Part shown: positions 6,711 to 15,042 of the stretch, one piece after another | Layout: every line of letters begins with the position of its first letter | Numbering within the stretch: position 1 is the first letter of the stretch | Origin: Hymenobacter jeollabukensis | GTDB lineage: Bacteria > Bacteroidota > Bacteroidia > Cytophagales > Hymenobacteraceae | Length of the DNA stretch: 64,000 nt | NCBI RefSeq assembly: GCF_005771675.1 | Contig: NZ_VAJM01000002.1 | Span: 744,001-808,000, forward strand | Reading direction: 5' to 3' | Notes under the pieces: model-generated | Database searches by the model: none | Seen by the model: only the letters and a program-made list of their open reading frames with translations | Told to the model about the DNA's origin: nothing | Made by a program: the position numbers and the translations under genes

Positions 6711-7766
6711 ATGTACCAAGCTCTACTTCGCCCGCTGCTGTTTCAGCTCAGCGCCGAGCAAGCCCACCATTTCACCTTCGGCGCCCTGGCCGCCGGCAGC
6801 CGGCTGCCGGGCCTGACGGCGCTGCTGCGGCAGCAGTTCAGTTACCAGCACCCCAGTCTGGAGCGTGAGGTGTTCGGGCTGCGCTTCCGCAACCCCATCG
6901 GCCTGGCCGCCGGCTTCGACAAGGACGCGCGGCTGGTGGATGAGCTGGCCGCGCTGGGCTTCGGGCACATCGAAATCGGGACGGTGACGCCGCGGGCGCA
7001 GCCGGGCAACCCCGCGCCGCGCCTGTTTCGCCTGCCCACCGACCGGGCGCTGATCAACCGCATGGGCTTCAACAACGCCGGGGCGGCTGCGGCGGCCGAG
7101 CGGCTGCGGCGGCGCTCAACCGATATCATCATCGGCGGCAACATCGGCAAGAACAAGGACACGCCCAACGAGCAGGCCGCCCAGGACTACGTGGCCGGCG
7201 TGCAGGCCCTGCACGAGGTCGTCGACTACTTCGTGGTGAACGTATCGTCGCCGAACACGCCGGGGCTGCGGCAGCTGCAGGAGCGGGAGCCGCTGCTGGC
7301 GCTGCTGCGCACGGTGCAGCGCGAAAACCACGCCCGGCGCACGCCTCGCCCGCTGCTGCTCAAGATTGCGCCCGACCTCACCAACGAGCAGCTCGACGAC
7401 ATCATCGGCATCGTGCGCGAGGCGGGCCTTAGCGGGGTGGTGGCCACCAATACGACCATTGACCGCGGCGGCCTGCGCACGCCCGCCGCTGCGGTGGAGC
7501 AGCTGGGCGCGGGCGGGCTGAGCGGGGCGCCGCTGCGGGCCCGCGCCACCGAAGTTATTCGTTACCTGCACCAGCAGTCGGGCGGCAGCTTCCCCATCAT
7601 CGGCGTGGGCGGCATCTTCACCCCCGACGACGTGCAGGAAAAGCTGGCGGCCGGGGCTACGCTGGTGCAGCTCTACACCGGCTTCATCTACGAAGGACCC
7701 GGTGTGGTGCAGCGCATGTGCCGCCGACTTGTGGCCGCGGGCAGCGTCCACGAAGGCGGACGCTAA
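6711..7766 (+). CDS. pyrD: Dihydroorotate dehydrogenase (quinone), class 2
   Basis: Oxidises dihydroorotate to orotate in pyrimidine synthesis, passing electrons through FMN to the membrane quinone pool. The 351-residue length and the N-terminal helical extension (MYQALLRPLLFQLSAEQAHH), which forms the quinone tunnel, identify the membrane-associated class 2 enzyme. The FMN/active-site motifs are in order: AAGFDKDA (about 66-73), INRMGFNN (115-122), NVSSPNTPGLR with the catalytic Ser at about 180, LLLKIAPDL, VVATNTT and IIGVGGI. The ATG at 6711 gives the standard N-terminus. It is a single-gene unit ending before a strong hairpin at 7963-8003 and convergent with the next gene. Confidence 0.97.
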   Translation: MYQALLRPLLFQLSAEQAHHFTFGALAAGSRLPGLTALLRQQFSYQHPSLEREVFGLRFRNPIGLAAGFDKDARLVDELAALGFGHIEIGTVTPRAQPGNPAPRLFRLPTDRALINRMGFNNAGAAAAAERLRRRSTDIIIGGNIGKNKDTPNEQAAQDYVAGVQALHEVVDYFVVNVSSPNTPGLRQLQEREPLLALLRTVQRENHARRTPRPLLLKIAPDLTNEQLDDIIGIVREAGLSGVVATNTTIDRGGLRTPAAAVEQLGAGGLSGAPLRARATEVIRYLHQQSGGSFPIIGVGGIFTPDDVQEKLAAGATLVQLYTGFIYEGPGVVQRMCRRLVAAGSVHEGGR

Positions 7767-7962
7767 ATGCAACGTTGTTGTGGCTCTTGGCGTGTGCCTT
7801 CAGTCACTATAACACCCTGCATCACGGGTAAGGGAGACAAGAAAACGCGCCTCGGCAAGCTTACCAAGGGAACCTTCGGCAGCAGCCACCCCACAGCATA
7901 GTCAAGAAAACCGTCGCCCCGCCGGTGGCTCCGCAGCCCTAACCACCGGGCAACTCTTAACA

Positions 7963-8003
7963 ACAGCGTCGCCGCTCCTGAACCGGAGCGGCGACGCTGT
8001 TTT
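7963..8003. terminator. Strong terminator hairpin between convergent genes
   Basis: A perfect 16-bp stem (ACAGCGTCGCCGCTCC with its complement) around a 6-base loop TGAACC. On the plus strand it is followed by TTT. It lies about 200 bases after pyrD and 28 bases from the stop of the minus-strand membrane protein, so it can serve both. Confidence 0.8.
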
Positions 8004-8030
8004 GGGGCAGTTAAGCCAGCGCGGCGCATC

Positions 8031-8723
8031 TCAGGCCAGCTCCGGCTGAATGCGCACCGGGGCCACGTCGGCGGGGCGCTGGCCCTTGGCGAACTGGCGG
8101 CGGTAGCGGCGCACCCAGTAGATCATCAGCGGCACGCCGACCACGGTGGGCCAGAGGAAGCGCACGGCCATAGGCAGAAAGGTGAAGGAGGTGGCTGAAA
8201 AGGCCGACACAGCGGCGACGTAGGAGAGAATGAAACCGCGCATGTGGTCGAAAAACCAACGGTTCGGAGCGACTTCGGCCGGGCGGCGCAGCTTCTGCAG
8301 CTCGGCCACCGCCAGGCGCGTGCCGGCCAGCCCGAACACGCCCGACACGATGTTCTGCGTCAGCACGGCGTAGACGATGGTGCCCAGAAACACCAGCAGC
8401 GCCGCGCCCGCGCCCAGCCAGTCGTAGAAGGCCGGATTCTGGCCCCGGTTCAGGCGCTTTTGGTAGAGGGCGCGGTAGCCGAGCCAGGATAGGTAGAGCG
8501 AGAAGATGCCCGTCAGCAGCAGGAAGGTGAGGCCCTTGAACGTGGCCGCCACGATGGCCGTGACGCCGGCCGTGAGCATGGCCCAGAAAAACACGCGCCC
8601 CCAGAAGCGGTGGGCCGGGCCGCCCTTGCGCGTGGCCAGGGCCACCGGGGCCACGAAGAAGCCAATCATGCCGCAGCCGATGTGCAGCCAGCGGTTCAGG
8701 GTGAGAAACGTTTCGAGGGTCAT
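8031..8723 (-). CDS. DUF2306-like integral membrane protein
   Basis: A 230-residue protein with about seven hydrophobic helices. The N-terminal signature LNRWLHIGCGMIGFFVAPVA followed by TRKGGPAHRFWGRVFFWAM resembles DUF2306-type predicted membrane proteins, in which a conserved His sits in the first helix and a second in the RxHRxxGR loop. The role is unknown; bound heme or redox function has been speculated for related families, but nothing here proves it. The C-terminal tail is basic (RRYRRQFAKGQ) and probably cytoplasmic. It is a single gene on the minus strand, convergent with pyrD. Confidence 0.7.
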   Translation of the reverse strand: MTLETFLTLNRWLHIGCGMIGFFVAPVALATRKGGPAHRFWGRVFFWAMLTAGVTAIVAATFKGLTFLLLTGIFSLYLSWLGYRALYQKRLNRGQNPAFYDWLGAGAALLVFLGTIVYAVLTQNIVSGVFGLAGTRLAVAELQKLRRPAEVAPNRWFFDHMRGFILSYVAAVSAFSATSFTFLPMAVRFLWPTVVGVPLMIYWVRRYRRQFAKGQRPADVAPVRIQPELA

Positions 8724-8848
8724 GGCGGGGCGCGGTGGATGAACGGTCGAAAGGTGCCACGCCGCGGCGGATTGGCCAAAGCGCAGTTACCCAACCGTCG
8801 GATTCAGCCCCCGAATTGCCGCCGGACGTGCCCGAACCGGCGCCGGGG

Positions 8849-9976
8849 CTACAGCTTCACGCCCACTTTCCACTCCAGCACGTCGGCGGCGCCGCGGTGC
8901 ACTTTCAGGTCGATGGCGCCGAAGAGGTGCTCGGTGAAGTGGTATTTCAGGCCCACGCGCTCGTAGTAGAACTTGTTGGACTTGTAGGGATTGTAGAGAT
9001 AGAAGCCCAGGTGCGTGTCGAAGGCGAGGCGGCCGAACAGCAGCTCGTGGCCGATGAACACGCCGGCTTTTTTCACGTCGGGCAGCTTGTCGCCGGCGCG
9101 GGCGGTGTCGCGCTGCTCGGCCAGCAGGCTGCGGTCGTAGAAGCCTTCCAGGCCCACCAGCAGGTTGCTCTTGCGGTTGACGCGCCGGCCCGCGGCCACC
9201 GTCACCGAGTTCACCCAGTAGTTGGTGTGGTCCGACTCGTTGCGCTGCTTCAGGCCGGCGCTGGTGCTCAGGTTCCAGAAGGTGCGGCCGAGGTCGGCGG
9301 GCTGGTCGGCCACCGGGTCGAGGGGGGCGGGCGTGAAGTGGCGCTGCTGATGGTAGTTCAGGCCCAGTAGCACCGTCGGGATGTTGATGCCGAGGTTGGG
9401 CTTGGCGGTGGCGCCGTTGGAGTAGTGGTTCAGGGCCACGCCCAGCAGCAGGCCCAGCTTGGGCGTGAGGGCCACGTCGTATTCCAGCCGGGCCTGAATG
9501 GTGGCGTTCAGGTGCGAGCTGACGAAGGTGTTCTTGTGGTTGGTCTGCTGGTCGAAGGGAAACGGGAAGTAGCCCACGCCGGTGCCGAGGCGGAAGCTCA
9601 GATCCTGCCGCTGGGTGCGCCAGAAGGTCTTGCTCAAATACACCGAGGCCGCGAAGGAGTGCTGCAGCACGGGGTTGTGGTAGTCGTAATAGACCAGCGC
9701 GAGGCCGGCCTTGGGGTAGCGGTACCAGGCATGCCAGGGCGCCCGGCCCGTCAGCTGCCGCTGCAGGTTCAGCTCCAGGCCGGTGGGGTGGGCCGTCACG
9801 AGGTGCTTGACGCGCGGCGAGTGGGCAATGATGAAGCCGCCCTGCGCGTACAGCCCCAGTACCAGCGGCTCGGGGGTGGCGGCAGCAACGGGCGGCGTCA
9901 CGTCCTGCGCACGGAGCCCGGCAGCGGCCCCCAGCCCAAGCGCCAGGGAGAGAAACAAACGGGTACTGAGCGACAT
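8849..9976 (-). CDS. PagL-like outer-membrane lipid A 3-O-deacylase (acyloxyacyl hydrolase family)
   Basis: A 375-residue outer-membrane barrel. The start at 9976 gives a signal peptide (MSLSTRLFLSLALGLGAAAGLRA then QD). The central part carries LNHYSNGATAKPNLGIN, with His184 and Ser186 matching the HxS catalytic pair of PagL-type deacylases, and GVGYFPFPFD nearby, as in Bacteroidota proteins annotated as acyloxyacyl hydrolases. Such enzymes remove an acyl chain from lipid A in the outer membrane. The protein is about twice the length of Pseudomonas PagL, with an additional C-terminal barrel-like part (residues 230-375), so the annotation covers the core only. A -7 box TACTTTTG lies 24 bases before the start. 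Confidence 0.7.
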   Translation of the reverse strand: MSLSTRLFLSLALGLGAAAGLRAQDVTPPVAAATPEPLVLGLYAQGGFIIAHSPRVKHLVTAHPTGLELNLQRQLTGRAPWHAWYRYPKAGLALVYYDYHNPVLQHSFAASVYLSKTFWRTQRQDLSFRLGTGVGYFPFPFDQQTNHKNTFVSSHLNATIQARLEYDVALTPKLGLLLGVALNHYSNGATAKPNLGINIPTVLLGLNYHQQRHFTPAPLDPVADQPADLGRTFWNLSTSAGLKQRNESDHTNYWVNSVTVAAGRRVNRKSNLLVGLEGFYDRSLLAEQRDTARAGDKLPDVKKAGVFIGHELLFGRLAFDTHLGFYLYNPYKSNKFYYERVGLKYHFTEHLFGAIDLKVHRGAADVLEWKVGVKL

Positions 9977-9999
9977 AGACGGGGCAAAGCAGACGGCGG

Positions 10000-10007
10000 C
10001 AAAAGTA
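10000..10007 (-). promoter_or_regulatory. -7 box upstream of the PagL-like gene
   Basis: TACTTTTG on the minus strand, an exact TAnnTTTG match, 24 bases before the ATG. No clear -33 TTG was found at normal spacing. Confidence 0.45.
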
Positions 10008-10211
10008 CGCACCGGCGCCTCAAGGGCCGCGTATTGCCTGTTGGGACCCTGGTTTTTTACAGGGTGTCATGATTTATTAATAGCACCGATGCAACACCGC
10101 CCCCCTGGCTGCCCGTATCAGGCACAACATCGCGCGGCCTACCCCAACCCCGGAACTGTGTAGAGCCCTGGTCGCCGCGCTCCTTCCCACCCCATTATTC
10201 CGAACTTTCCC

Positions 10212-10967
10212 ATGAAAAAGGCAGCCCTTTTTACCCTTGCTTCGTTGGCCACCGCCACCCTTGCCCACGCCCAGGACCCGGGTGGCTTCCGCGTCGGCGT
10301 GAAGGTCGGCGGCACCTACTCCAACATCTCCGGCGACAACGTGCAGAACATCACCGGGGCCAACTACAGCTCGTCTTTGGGCAGCTACAAGCTGGGCTAC
10401 AACGCCGGCTTGGCCTTCCAGCTGCCCATCAGCTCCGACGGGTTCTTCGCCATTGCGCCGGAAGTGCTTTACAACCGCAAGGGCTACGAAATCCAGTCGC
10501 AAACCACTAATACGGCCGCATTGCCGTCGGGCGTCGCCAAGATTGAGCAGGAGCAGCAGCGCGTGCTCCACTACATCGACGTGCCGGTGCTGGCGCGCAT
10601 CAACGCGGGTGGGCTGTTCTTTGAGGCTGGCCCTCAGGTGAGCTACCTGTTTGGCTCGCGCACCAAAACCCAGTACACCGAGAAGCGCGCCGACGGCACC
10701 AAGGTGAAGGACGAGTCGCGCAGCGCCTTCCTCGATTACACCGGCGTGTCGCGCGACGAGGCCTACAAATCGGACCTGGCGCAGTTTGATATCGGCGCGG
10801 TGGCCGGCGTGGGCTACCAGTCGCAAAGCGGCCTGAGCATTGGCCTGCGCTACGCCCGCGGCTTCAACTCGCTGATTGATACCAAGGACACCGACAACGA
10901 GCCGAAGGCCTTCAACAACGCCTTCACCCTGCAACTGGGCTACATGTTGCCGGTGGGCAGCCGCTAA
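10212..10967 (+). CDS. Porin-family outer-membrane beta-barrel protein (copy 1, intact)
   Basis: A 251-residue protein with signal peptide MKKAALFTLASLATATLAHA. The mature part matches the small porin-family/OMP barrel type of Bacteroidota: FRVGVKVGGTYSNISG, PEVLYNRKGYE, YIDVPVLARINAGGLFFEAGPQ, DIGAVAGVGYQ, IGLRYARGF and a C-terminal strand AFTLQLGYMLP. The hallmark order of short amphipathic strands suggests an eight-stranded barrel. The substrate is unknown. It heads a tandem cluster of four related genes or gene remains (10212-12646) and is followed by its own terminator. It is slightly longer than the other copies because of an insertion around residues 145-185. Confidence 0.85.
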   Translation: MKKAALFTLASLATATLAHAQDPGGFRVGVKVGGTYSNISGDNVQNITGANYSSSLGSYKLGYNAGLAFQLPISSDGFFAIAPEVLYNRKGYEIQSQTTNTAALPSGVAKIEQEQQRVLHYIDVPVLARINAGGLFFEAGPQVSYLFGSRTKTQYTEKRADGTKVKDESRSAFLDYTGVSRDEAYKSDLAQFDIGAVAGVGYQSQSGLSIGLRYARGFNSLIDTKDTDNEPKAFNNAFTLQLGYMLPVGSR

Positions 10968-10990
10968 GCCGGCTTCCGCTTTCCGCTTGC

Positions 10991-11028
10991 CAAGGCCGCT
11001 TCCGTTTCGGGAGCGGCCTTGCTTTTTT
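10991..11028 (+). terminator. Intrinsic terminator after porin copy 1
   Basis: A 13-bp stem (CAAGGCCGCTTCC with GGGAGCGGCCTTG, one G-T pair), a 5-base loop and then CTTTTTTC. It follows the stop codon at 10967 closely. Confidence 0.85.
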
Positions 11029-11032
11029 CGCA

Positions 11033-11176
11033 CCGGGCATCGGATTGCGCTACAACGGGGCCTTCAGCGACTTTGTGAAGGCCGAAAGCGGCGACACGTA
11101 CTTCAACGGCGACCTAAAAGACGCCCGGCACTCGGCAGTGCAATTGCCGCTGAGCTACCTGATTCCGAGCCGGTAA
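11033..11176 (+). pseudogene. C-terminal remnant of a second porin-family gene
   Basis: The frame reads PGIGLRYNGAFSDFVK and ends QLPLSYLIPSR before TAA at 11174-11176. It matches the last 45 or so residues of the porin copy at 11334-12013, which ends IGLRYNGAFTDFAK and QLYVGYLLGSK, but no start codon or upstream part is present: the fragment begins four bases after the terminator of copy 1. It therefore looks like the tail of a duplicated gene whose front was deleted. It keeps its own downstream palindrome at 11201-11228. Confidence 0.85.
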
Positions 11177-11200
11177 CCGCCTGGCGGCAGTGCCGACCGC

Positions 11201-11228
11201 GCCCGGCCGCTGCATGCAGCGGCCGGGC
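11201..11228 (+). terminator. Perfect 28-bp palindrome after the porin remnant
   Basis: GCCCGGCCGCTGCA followed directly by its exact complement, then GTTGTATTTTCC. It probably was the terminator of the deleted copy; the T-run is weak. Confidence 0.55.
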
Positions 11229-11333
11229 GTTGTATTTTCCAAAGGTCAACATCTGCTGAGATTCCTCGTTTTAGGAGCGTCGACGGCCATTTCGGGCCGG
11301 CGGATTATTCACTTTTTTGCTTTTTCCACGGCT

Positions 11334-12013
11334 ATGAAACACGCTTTTCTCGCCGCTGCGCTGATGACGGGCACGGCGCTGGCTACTGCTCCGGCCGCTC
11401 ATGCCCAAGGCGTCCGCGTCGGCCTCAAGGCGGGGGCCAACTACTCCAACATTGCCGGCGACGTCACCGACGAGGACCGGTTTGAGAACAAGTTCGGCTT
11501 TCACGGCGGGCTGCTGCTCAACGCCGATCTGACCGGCGACGGGTTCTTCTCTCCATTCAGCCCGAGTTGCTGTACTCGCAGAAGGGCTATAAGAACAGCG
11601 ACTCGGAGTTTGCCATCGGCTCGTACAAGGTGAAGCGCAGCGGCTCGGTCAACTACAACTACCTGGAGCTGCCGATTCTAGCCAAAATCAACGCCGACGG
11701 GCTGTTCTTCGAAGCCGGGCCGCAATTCGGCTACCTGCTCAACATCAAGGACAAGACCAAGCAGGAAAGCAACATCCCGGGCATTCCGAGCTACGACGTC
11801 AGCAGCGCCCAAAACCTGGACAACGTCAACCGTTTCGAGCTTGGCTACGCCGTGGGGCTGGGCTACCAGGCCGACAGCGGCCCGATGATCGGGCTGCGCT
11901 ACAACGGCGCCTTCACCGACTTCGCGAAGGATGCTTACCAGAACGGTAGCTACAAAAATGCCCGCAACTCGGCTTTCCAGTTGTACGTGGGCTACCTGCT
12001 CGGTAGCAAATAA
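11334..12013 (+). pseudogene. Porin-family gene with a frameshift (copy 3)
   Basis: The gene starts at 11334 (MKHAFLAAALMTGTALATAPAAHA signal peptide, then QGVRVGLKAGANYSNIAGD). It reads normally to about 11550, where the frame moves by +2 at TTCTTCTCTCC (11544-11554); the correct continuation SIQPELLYSQKGYK is in another frame and runs to the stop at 12013. Removing one TC from the tract restores an uninterrupted protein of about 225 residues that aligns with the neighbouring copies throughout. As given, translation would yield a truncated 100-residue product with a random tail. It may be a true mutation, a slippage-based switch or a sequencing error. Confidence 0.85.
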
Positions 12014-12070
12014 GCACATTTTCCTCGCCCGCAGCGCCTTGGCGTGGCGGGCATCCCTTTATTCCAACGC

Positions 12071-12646
12071 ATGAAAAAGTTTCTGTTGGCGCTGCCACTG
12101 CTCGGCGCAGTGGCGCACGGCGCCTCGGCCCAGGACGTTAAGTTCGGCCTCAAAATCGGGCCGACCCTCTCCAACTACTACGGTGAGGACAAGGGCAACT
12201 CCAAGTACCTGCTGGGCATCAATGGCGGCGTGACGGCCAATATTGCCTTCAGCGACATGTTCTCAGTGCAGCCCGAGGTGCTCTACTCCACCAAGGGCCA
12301 CACCTACACCGTCAGCAACGGCGGGCACGACCGGATCAGCTACATCGACGTGCCGCTGCTGCTGCGCATCGACGCCGACGGGCCGTTCTTCGAGCTGGGC
12401 CCGCAAGTGGGCTTCCTGACGCGCGCCGTGTCGAAGCCCGACGGGGCCCCGGCCTTCGACCTGGGCTACCAGAAAGTGGACGTGGGCGCGGTGCTGGGCC
12501 TGGGTTACCAGGCCGAAAACGGCCTGAGCCTGGGGTTGCGCTACAACCCCGGCTTCGTCAAGCTGCTGCCCGAATCGAGCCTGGCCAACCGCATCTACAA
12601 CTCGGCCTTTCAGCTGCAGCTGGGCTACCGCTTCAACGACCTGTAA
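12071..12646 (+). CDS. Porin-family outer-membrane beta-barrel protein (copy 4, intact)
   Basis: A 191-residue protein starting at ATG 12071, with signal peptide MKKFLLALPLLGAVAHGASA followed by QDVKFGLKIGPTLSNYYGED. Conserved family segments follow in order: VQPEVLYSTKGH, YIDVPLLLRIDADGPFFELGPQ, DVGAVLGLGYQAENGLSLGLRY and the C-terminal strand AFQLQLGYRFNDL. It is the shortest member of the tandem cluster and lies 58 bases after the frameshifted copy, so the two may share a transcript. Its function is expected to be an outer-membrane barrel of unknown substrate. Confidence 0.85.
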   Translation: MKKFLLALPLLGAVAHGASAQDVKFGLKIGPTLSNYYGEDKGNSKYLLGINGGVTANIAFSDMFSVQPEVLYSTKGHTYTVSNGGHDRISYIDVPLLLRIDADGPFFELGPQVGFLTRAVSKPDGAPAFDLGYQKVDVGAVLGLGYQAENGLSLGLRYNPGFVKLLPESSLANRIYNSAFQLQLGYRFNDL

Positions 12647-12670
12647 GCCCCGGCCTGCCCGCCAACGGAA

Positions 12671-12700
12671 ACGCCCGGCCTCCTCGCGGAAGCCGGGCGT
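12671..12700. terminator. Hairpin between convergent porin and dipeptidase genes
   Basis: ACGCCCGGC pairs with GCCGGGCGT across a 12-base loop. On the minus strand it is followed by TTTCC. It lies between two convergent stop codons (12646 and 12723). Confidence 0.55.
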
Positions 12701-12722
12701 CGTGGCGCGTGGGCCGGGCTGC

Positions 12723-14093
12723 TTAAGCCGGCTGCTGCATCATACGGGTGTAGTGCTGATAGAACAGCGGGATGGTTTCGATGCCCTTCATGAAGTTGAA
12801 CACGCCGTAGTGTTCGTTGGGCGAGTGAATGGCGTCCGAATCGAGGCCGAAGCCGAGCAGCACCGAATCCACGCCCAGCTCCGACTTGAACATGGCCACG
12901 ATGGGGATAGAGCCGCCGCCGCGCGTGGGAATGGGCTTTTTGCCGAAGGTGTCTTCCAAAGCCTGGGCGGCGGCTTTGTAGGCCACCGAGTCGGTGGGCG
13001 TTACCACCGGCTCGCCGCCGTGGTGGGGCTTCACCGTCACCGTCACGCCTTCGGGGGCAATGCTGGTGAAGTGCTTCTGGAACAGCTGGCTGATTTCCTC
13101 CGACGTCTGGTGCGGCACCAGGCGCATCGAGATTTTGGCGTAGGCCTTGGAGGCAATAACCGTCTTGGCGCCCTCGCCGGTGTAGCCGCCCCAGATGCCG
13201 TTCACGTCCAAAGTCGGGCGGATGCTGGTGCGCTCGATGGTGGTGTAGCCCTTCTCGCCGTAGGTGGCGGGCAGACCGATGCTCTGCTTGTACTCTTCCT
13301 CGCTGTAGGGCGCCTTGTTCAGCTCGGTGCGCTCCTCCGGGGTCAGCACGTCCACGTTGTCGTAGAAGCCGGGGATGGTGATGTGGCCGTTCTCGTCGTG
13401 CAGCGAGGCAATCATCTTGCACAGCGCGTTGATGGGGTTGTGCACGGCGCCGCCGTAGAGGCCGGAGTGCAGGTCGCGGTTGGGGCCGGTCACCTCCACC
13501 TCGTGGTAGCTCAGCCCGCGCAGGCCCACCTCGATGCTGGGCGTGTCGTTGGCAATGATGCCGGTGTCGGAGAGCAGCACCACGTCGGCCTTGAGCTTCT
13601 CCTTGTTGGCGTTGACGAAGAGGCCCAGGTTTTCGGAGCCCACTTCCTCTTCGCCCTCAATCATCACCTTCACGTTGCAGGGCACGCCGCCCTGCTGGTT
13701 GAGCACCTCGAAGGCCTTCACGTGCATGTACACCTGGCCCTTGTCGTCGCAGGCGCCGCGGGCGTAGATCTTGCCGTCCTTGATGACCGGGTCGAAAGGG
13801 CCGGAGGTCCACAGTTCGTAGGGGTCGGCGGGCTGCACGTCGTAGTGGCCGTACACAAGTACGGTGGGCAACTTGGGGTCGATGAGCTTCTCGCCGTAGA
13901 CGATGGGGTTGCCGGCCGTCTGGCACAGCTCCACGTTGTCGAGGCCGACCTCCTGGAGGCGCATCTTCAGGTACTCGGCGGCCTTGAGCACGTCGCCGTG
14001 GAACTTGGGGTCGGCGGAAACCGACGGGATGCGCAGCCACTCCAGCAGCTCGCTCAGGAAACGGTCCTGGTTTTCGGTCAGGAAAGAAGTCAT
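12723..14093 (-). CDS. M20-family dipeptidase
   Basis: A 456-residue zinc metallopeptidase of the carnosine dipeptidase-like branch of M20, hydrolysing dipeptides in the cytoplasm. Metal-site motifs are all present: VLVYGHYDVQP (His and Asp), ARGACDDKGQVYMHVKA (bridging Asp), EGEEEVGSENL (catalytic Glu plus ligand Glu), LLSDTG and, near the C-terminus, HSPNEHYGVFNF. The middle region (about 200-330) is the dimerisation lid, with SGLYGGAVHNPINAL. There is no signal peptide. It is a single gene; on its upstream side lie a weak -7-like TACCTTTA and then the 21-bp repeat array. Confidence 0.93.
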   Translation of the reverse strand: MTSFLTENQDRFLSELLEWLRIPSVSADPKFHGDVLKAAEYLKMRLQEVGLDNVELCQTAGNPIVYGEKLIDPKLPTVLVYGHYDVQPADPYELWTSGPFDPVIKDGKIYARGACDDKGQVYMHVKAFEVLNQQGGVPCNVKVMIEGEEEVGSENLGLFVNANKEKLKADVVLLSDTGIIANDTPSIEVGLRGLSYHEVEVTGPNRDLHSGLYGGAVHNPINALCKMIASLHDENGHITIPGFYDNVDVLTPEERTELNKAPYSEEEYKQSIGLPATYGEKGYTTIERTSIRPTLDVNGIWGGYTGEGAKTVIASKAYAKISMRLVPHQTSEEISQLFQKHFTSIAPEGVTVTVKPHHGGEPVVTPTDSVAYKAAAQALEDTFGKKPIPTRGGGSIPIVAMFKSELGVDSVLLGFGLDSDAIHSPNEHYGVFNFMKGIETIPLFYQHYTRMMQQPA

Positions 14094-14182
14094 CGGGTTG
14101 GGAAAAGGTGGTCGGGTTGACTAGGGCCGTAAAGGTAGCAGACGGGCCCGGATGCACCGAACGCCCGGCAATACCGCCCAAA

Positions 14183-14392
14183 GCTTCAGTCGCCCCGACC
14201 AAAACCGCCGCCGTGGCGTCTGAAGCGCCGTCAGCAGCAACCGAAGCTTCTATCGGCCCAACCGAAGCAGCCCCCGCCCCGACCGAAGGTCTTTCCGGCC
14301 CGTCCGAAGGTCCTCCCGCCACGACCGAAGACACTTCCGGCACATCCGAAGCTCTTTCCGGCACGACCGAAGCCGTTTCCGGAGATGCTTCT
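14183..14392. repeat. Tandem array of ten degenerate 21-bp units
   Basis: Units begin at 14183, 14204, 14225, 14246, 14267, 14288, 14309, 14330, 14351 and 14372, all exactly 21 bases with no insertions; the last is strongly diverged. The best conserved part is a TTTCCGGCACG core followed by ACCGAA at the end of each unit. Because 21 is a multiple of three, all six frames stay largely open and each yields a seven-residue repeat (for example ALSGTTE). It fills the gap between the dipeptidase start and the next minus-strand gene. The role is unknown. Confidence 0.85.
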
Positions 14393-14502
14393 GCCTCTTC
14401 GGGTGCGCTGGTGGGCAGTTCGGCCGGGGTGTCAAGGTTATCGGTAATGGATGGCGCCTTTCCCAGGAGCAGTGGCAGGCTATGCGGCAGGAATGGCAGC
14501 GC

Positions 14503-14955
14503 TTACATTTGCCATTTCAGCCAATAGATTACCCCTATCACCAAACTGGCCCCTACCAGAAGTAGTGCTGGACGTAAACGCTTGCGTAGCATCAGAAACA
14601 CGGCAAGCCCTCCCGACGGCAACAGGTAGGCCACGAATAAGCCCCAGCCAACTTCCGTACCTGCGTTCCAAGTAGAGGGCGCCATTACGACAAGCCAAGT
14701 GAGCCAACCACTATTGAATAGTAGGCCCAACCACCCCGCTATCAGCAGCATCTCAGGCCGTATTGGATTGATTTCATCCCCTCGATTGGCCACAAAAACA
14801 ACTGCCCAAAACAAGACCAACAGCAGCGGACTGGCCAGAAGAGCAGCAGTACCAGGGATTATCTGGTCACCAAGCGCGTAGGCAGGACTGCAGATGCTAA
14901 CCAGTAGCATTACGCTTGCAGCAATAGCACAGAACCTGGGACGACCTTGGGGCAT
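14503..14955 (-). CDS. Small integral membrane protein of unknown function
   Basis: A 150-residue protein from ATG 14953-14955 (MPQGRPRFCAIAASVMLLV), chosen because it gives a first hydrophobic helix directly after a short basic start; an upstream ATG adds 22 unlikely residues. Four hydrophobic segments are visible: AASVMLLVSICSPAYA, ALLASPLLLVLFWAVVFVA, LLIAGWLGLLFNSGWLTWLVV plus LFVAYLLPSGGLAVFLML, and a last LLLVGASLVIGVIYWL. Basic residues (RKRLRP) flank the last helix. No family is recognised. Its DNA is less GC-rich than its neighbours, and it sits next to the 21-bp array. Confidence 0.65.
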   Translation of the reverse strand: MPQGRPRFCAIAASVMLLVSICSPAYALGDQIIPGTAALLASPLLLVLFWAVVFVANRGDEINPIRPEMLLIAGWLGLLFNSGWLTWLVVMAPSTWNAGTEVGWGLFVAYLLPSGGLAVFLMLRKRLRPALLLVGASLVIGVIYWLKWQM

Positions 14956-15042
14956 AATCTTGCTGACTCCACCAAAGGGAAGAGGGTTTTTACTTCGAGA
15001 CGCTCTACTGCGACAGAACAAATCAGCGACGAAAGCACGGCC

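Noticed and set aside
7763-8029. An 88-codon open frame on the minus strand after pyrD
   Set aside because: It contains the strong terminator hairpin at 7963-8003 and has no recognisable features.
14108-14527. A 139-codon open frame covering the first 21-bp array, encoding seven-residue repeats
   Set aside because: A 21-bp period keeps every frame open, and similar repeats appear in several frames on both strands. The N-terminus has no signal or sensible start context.
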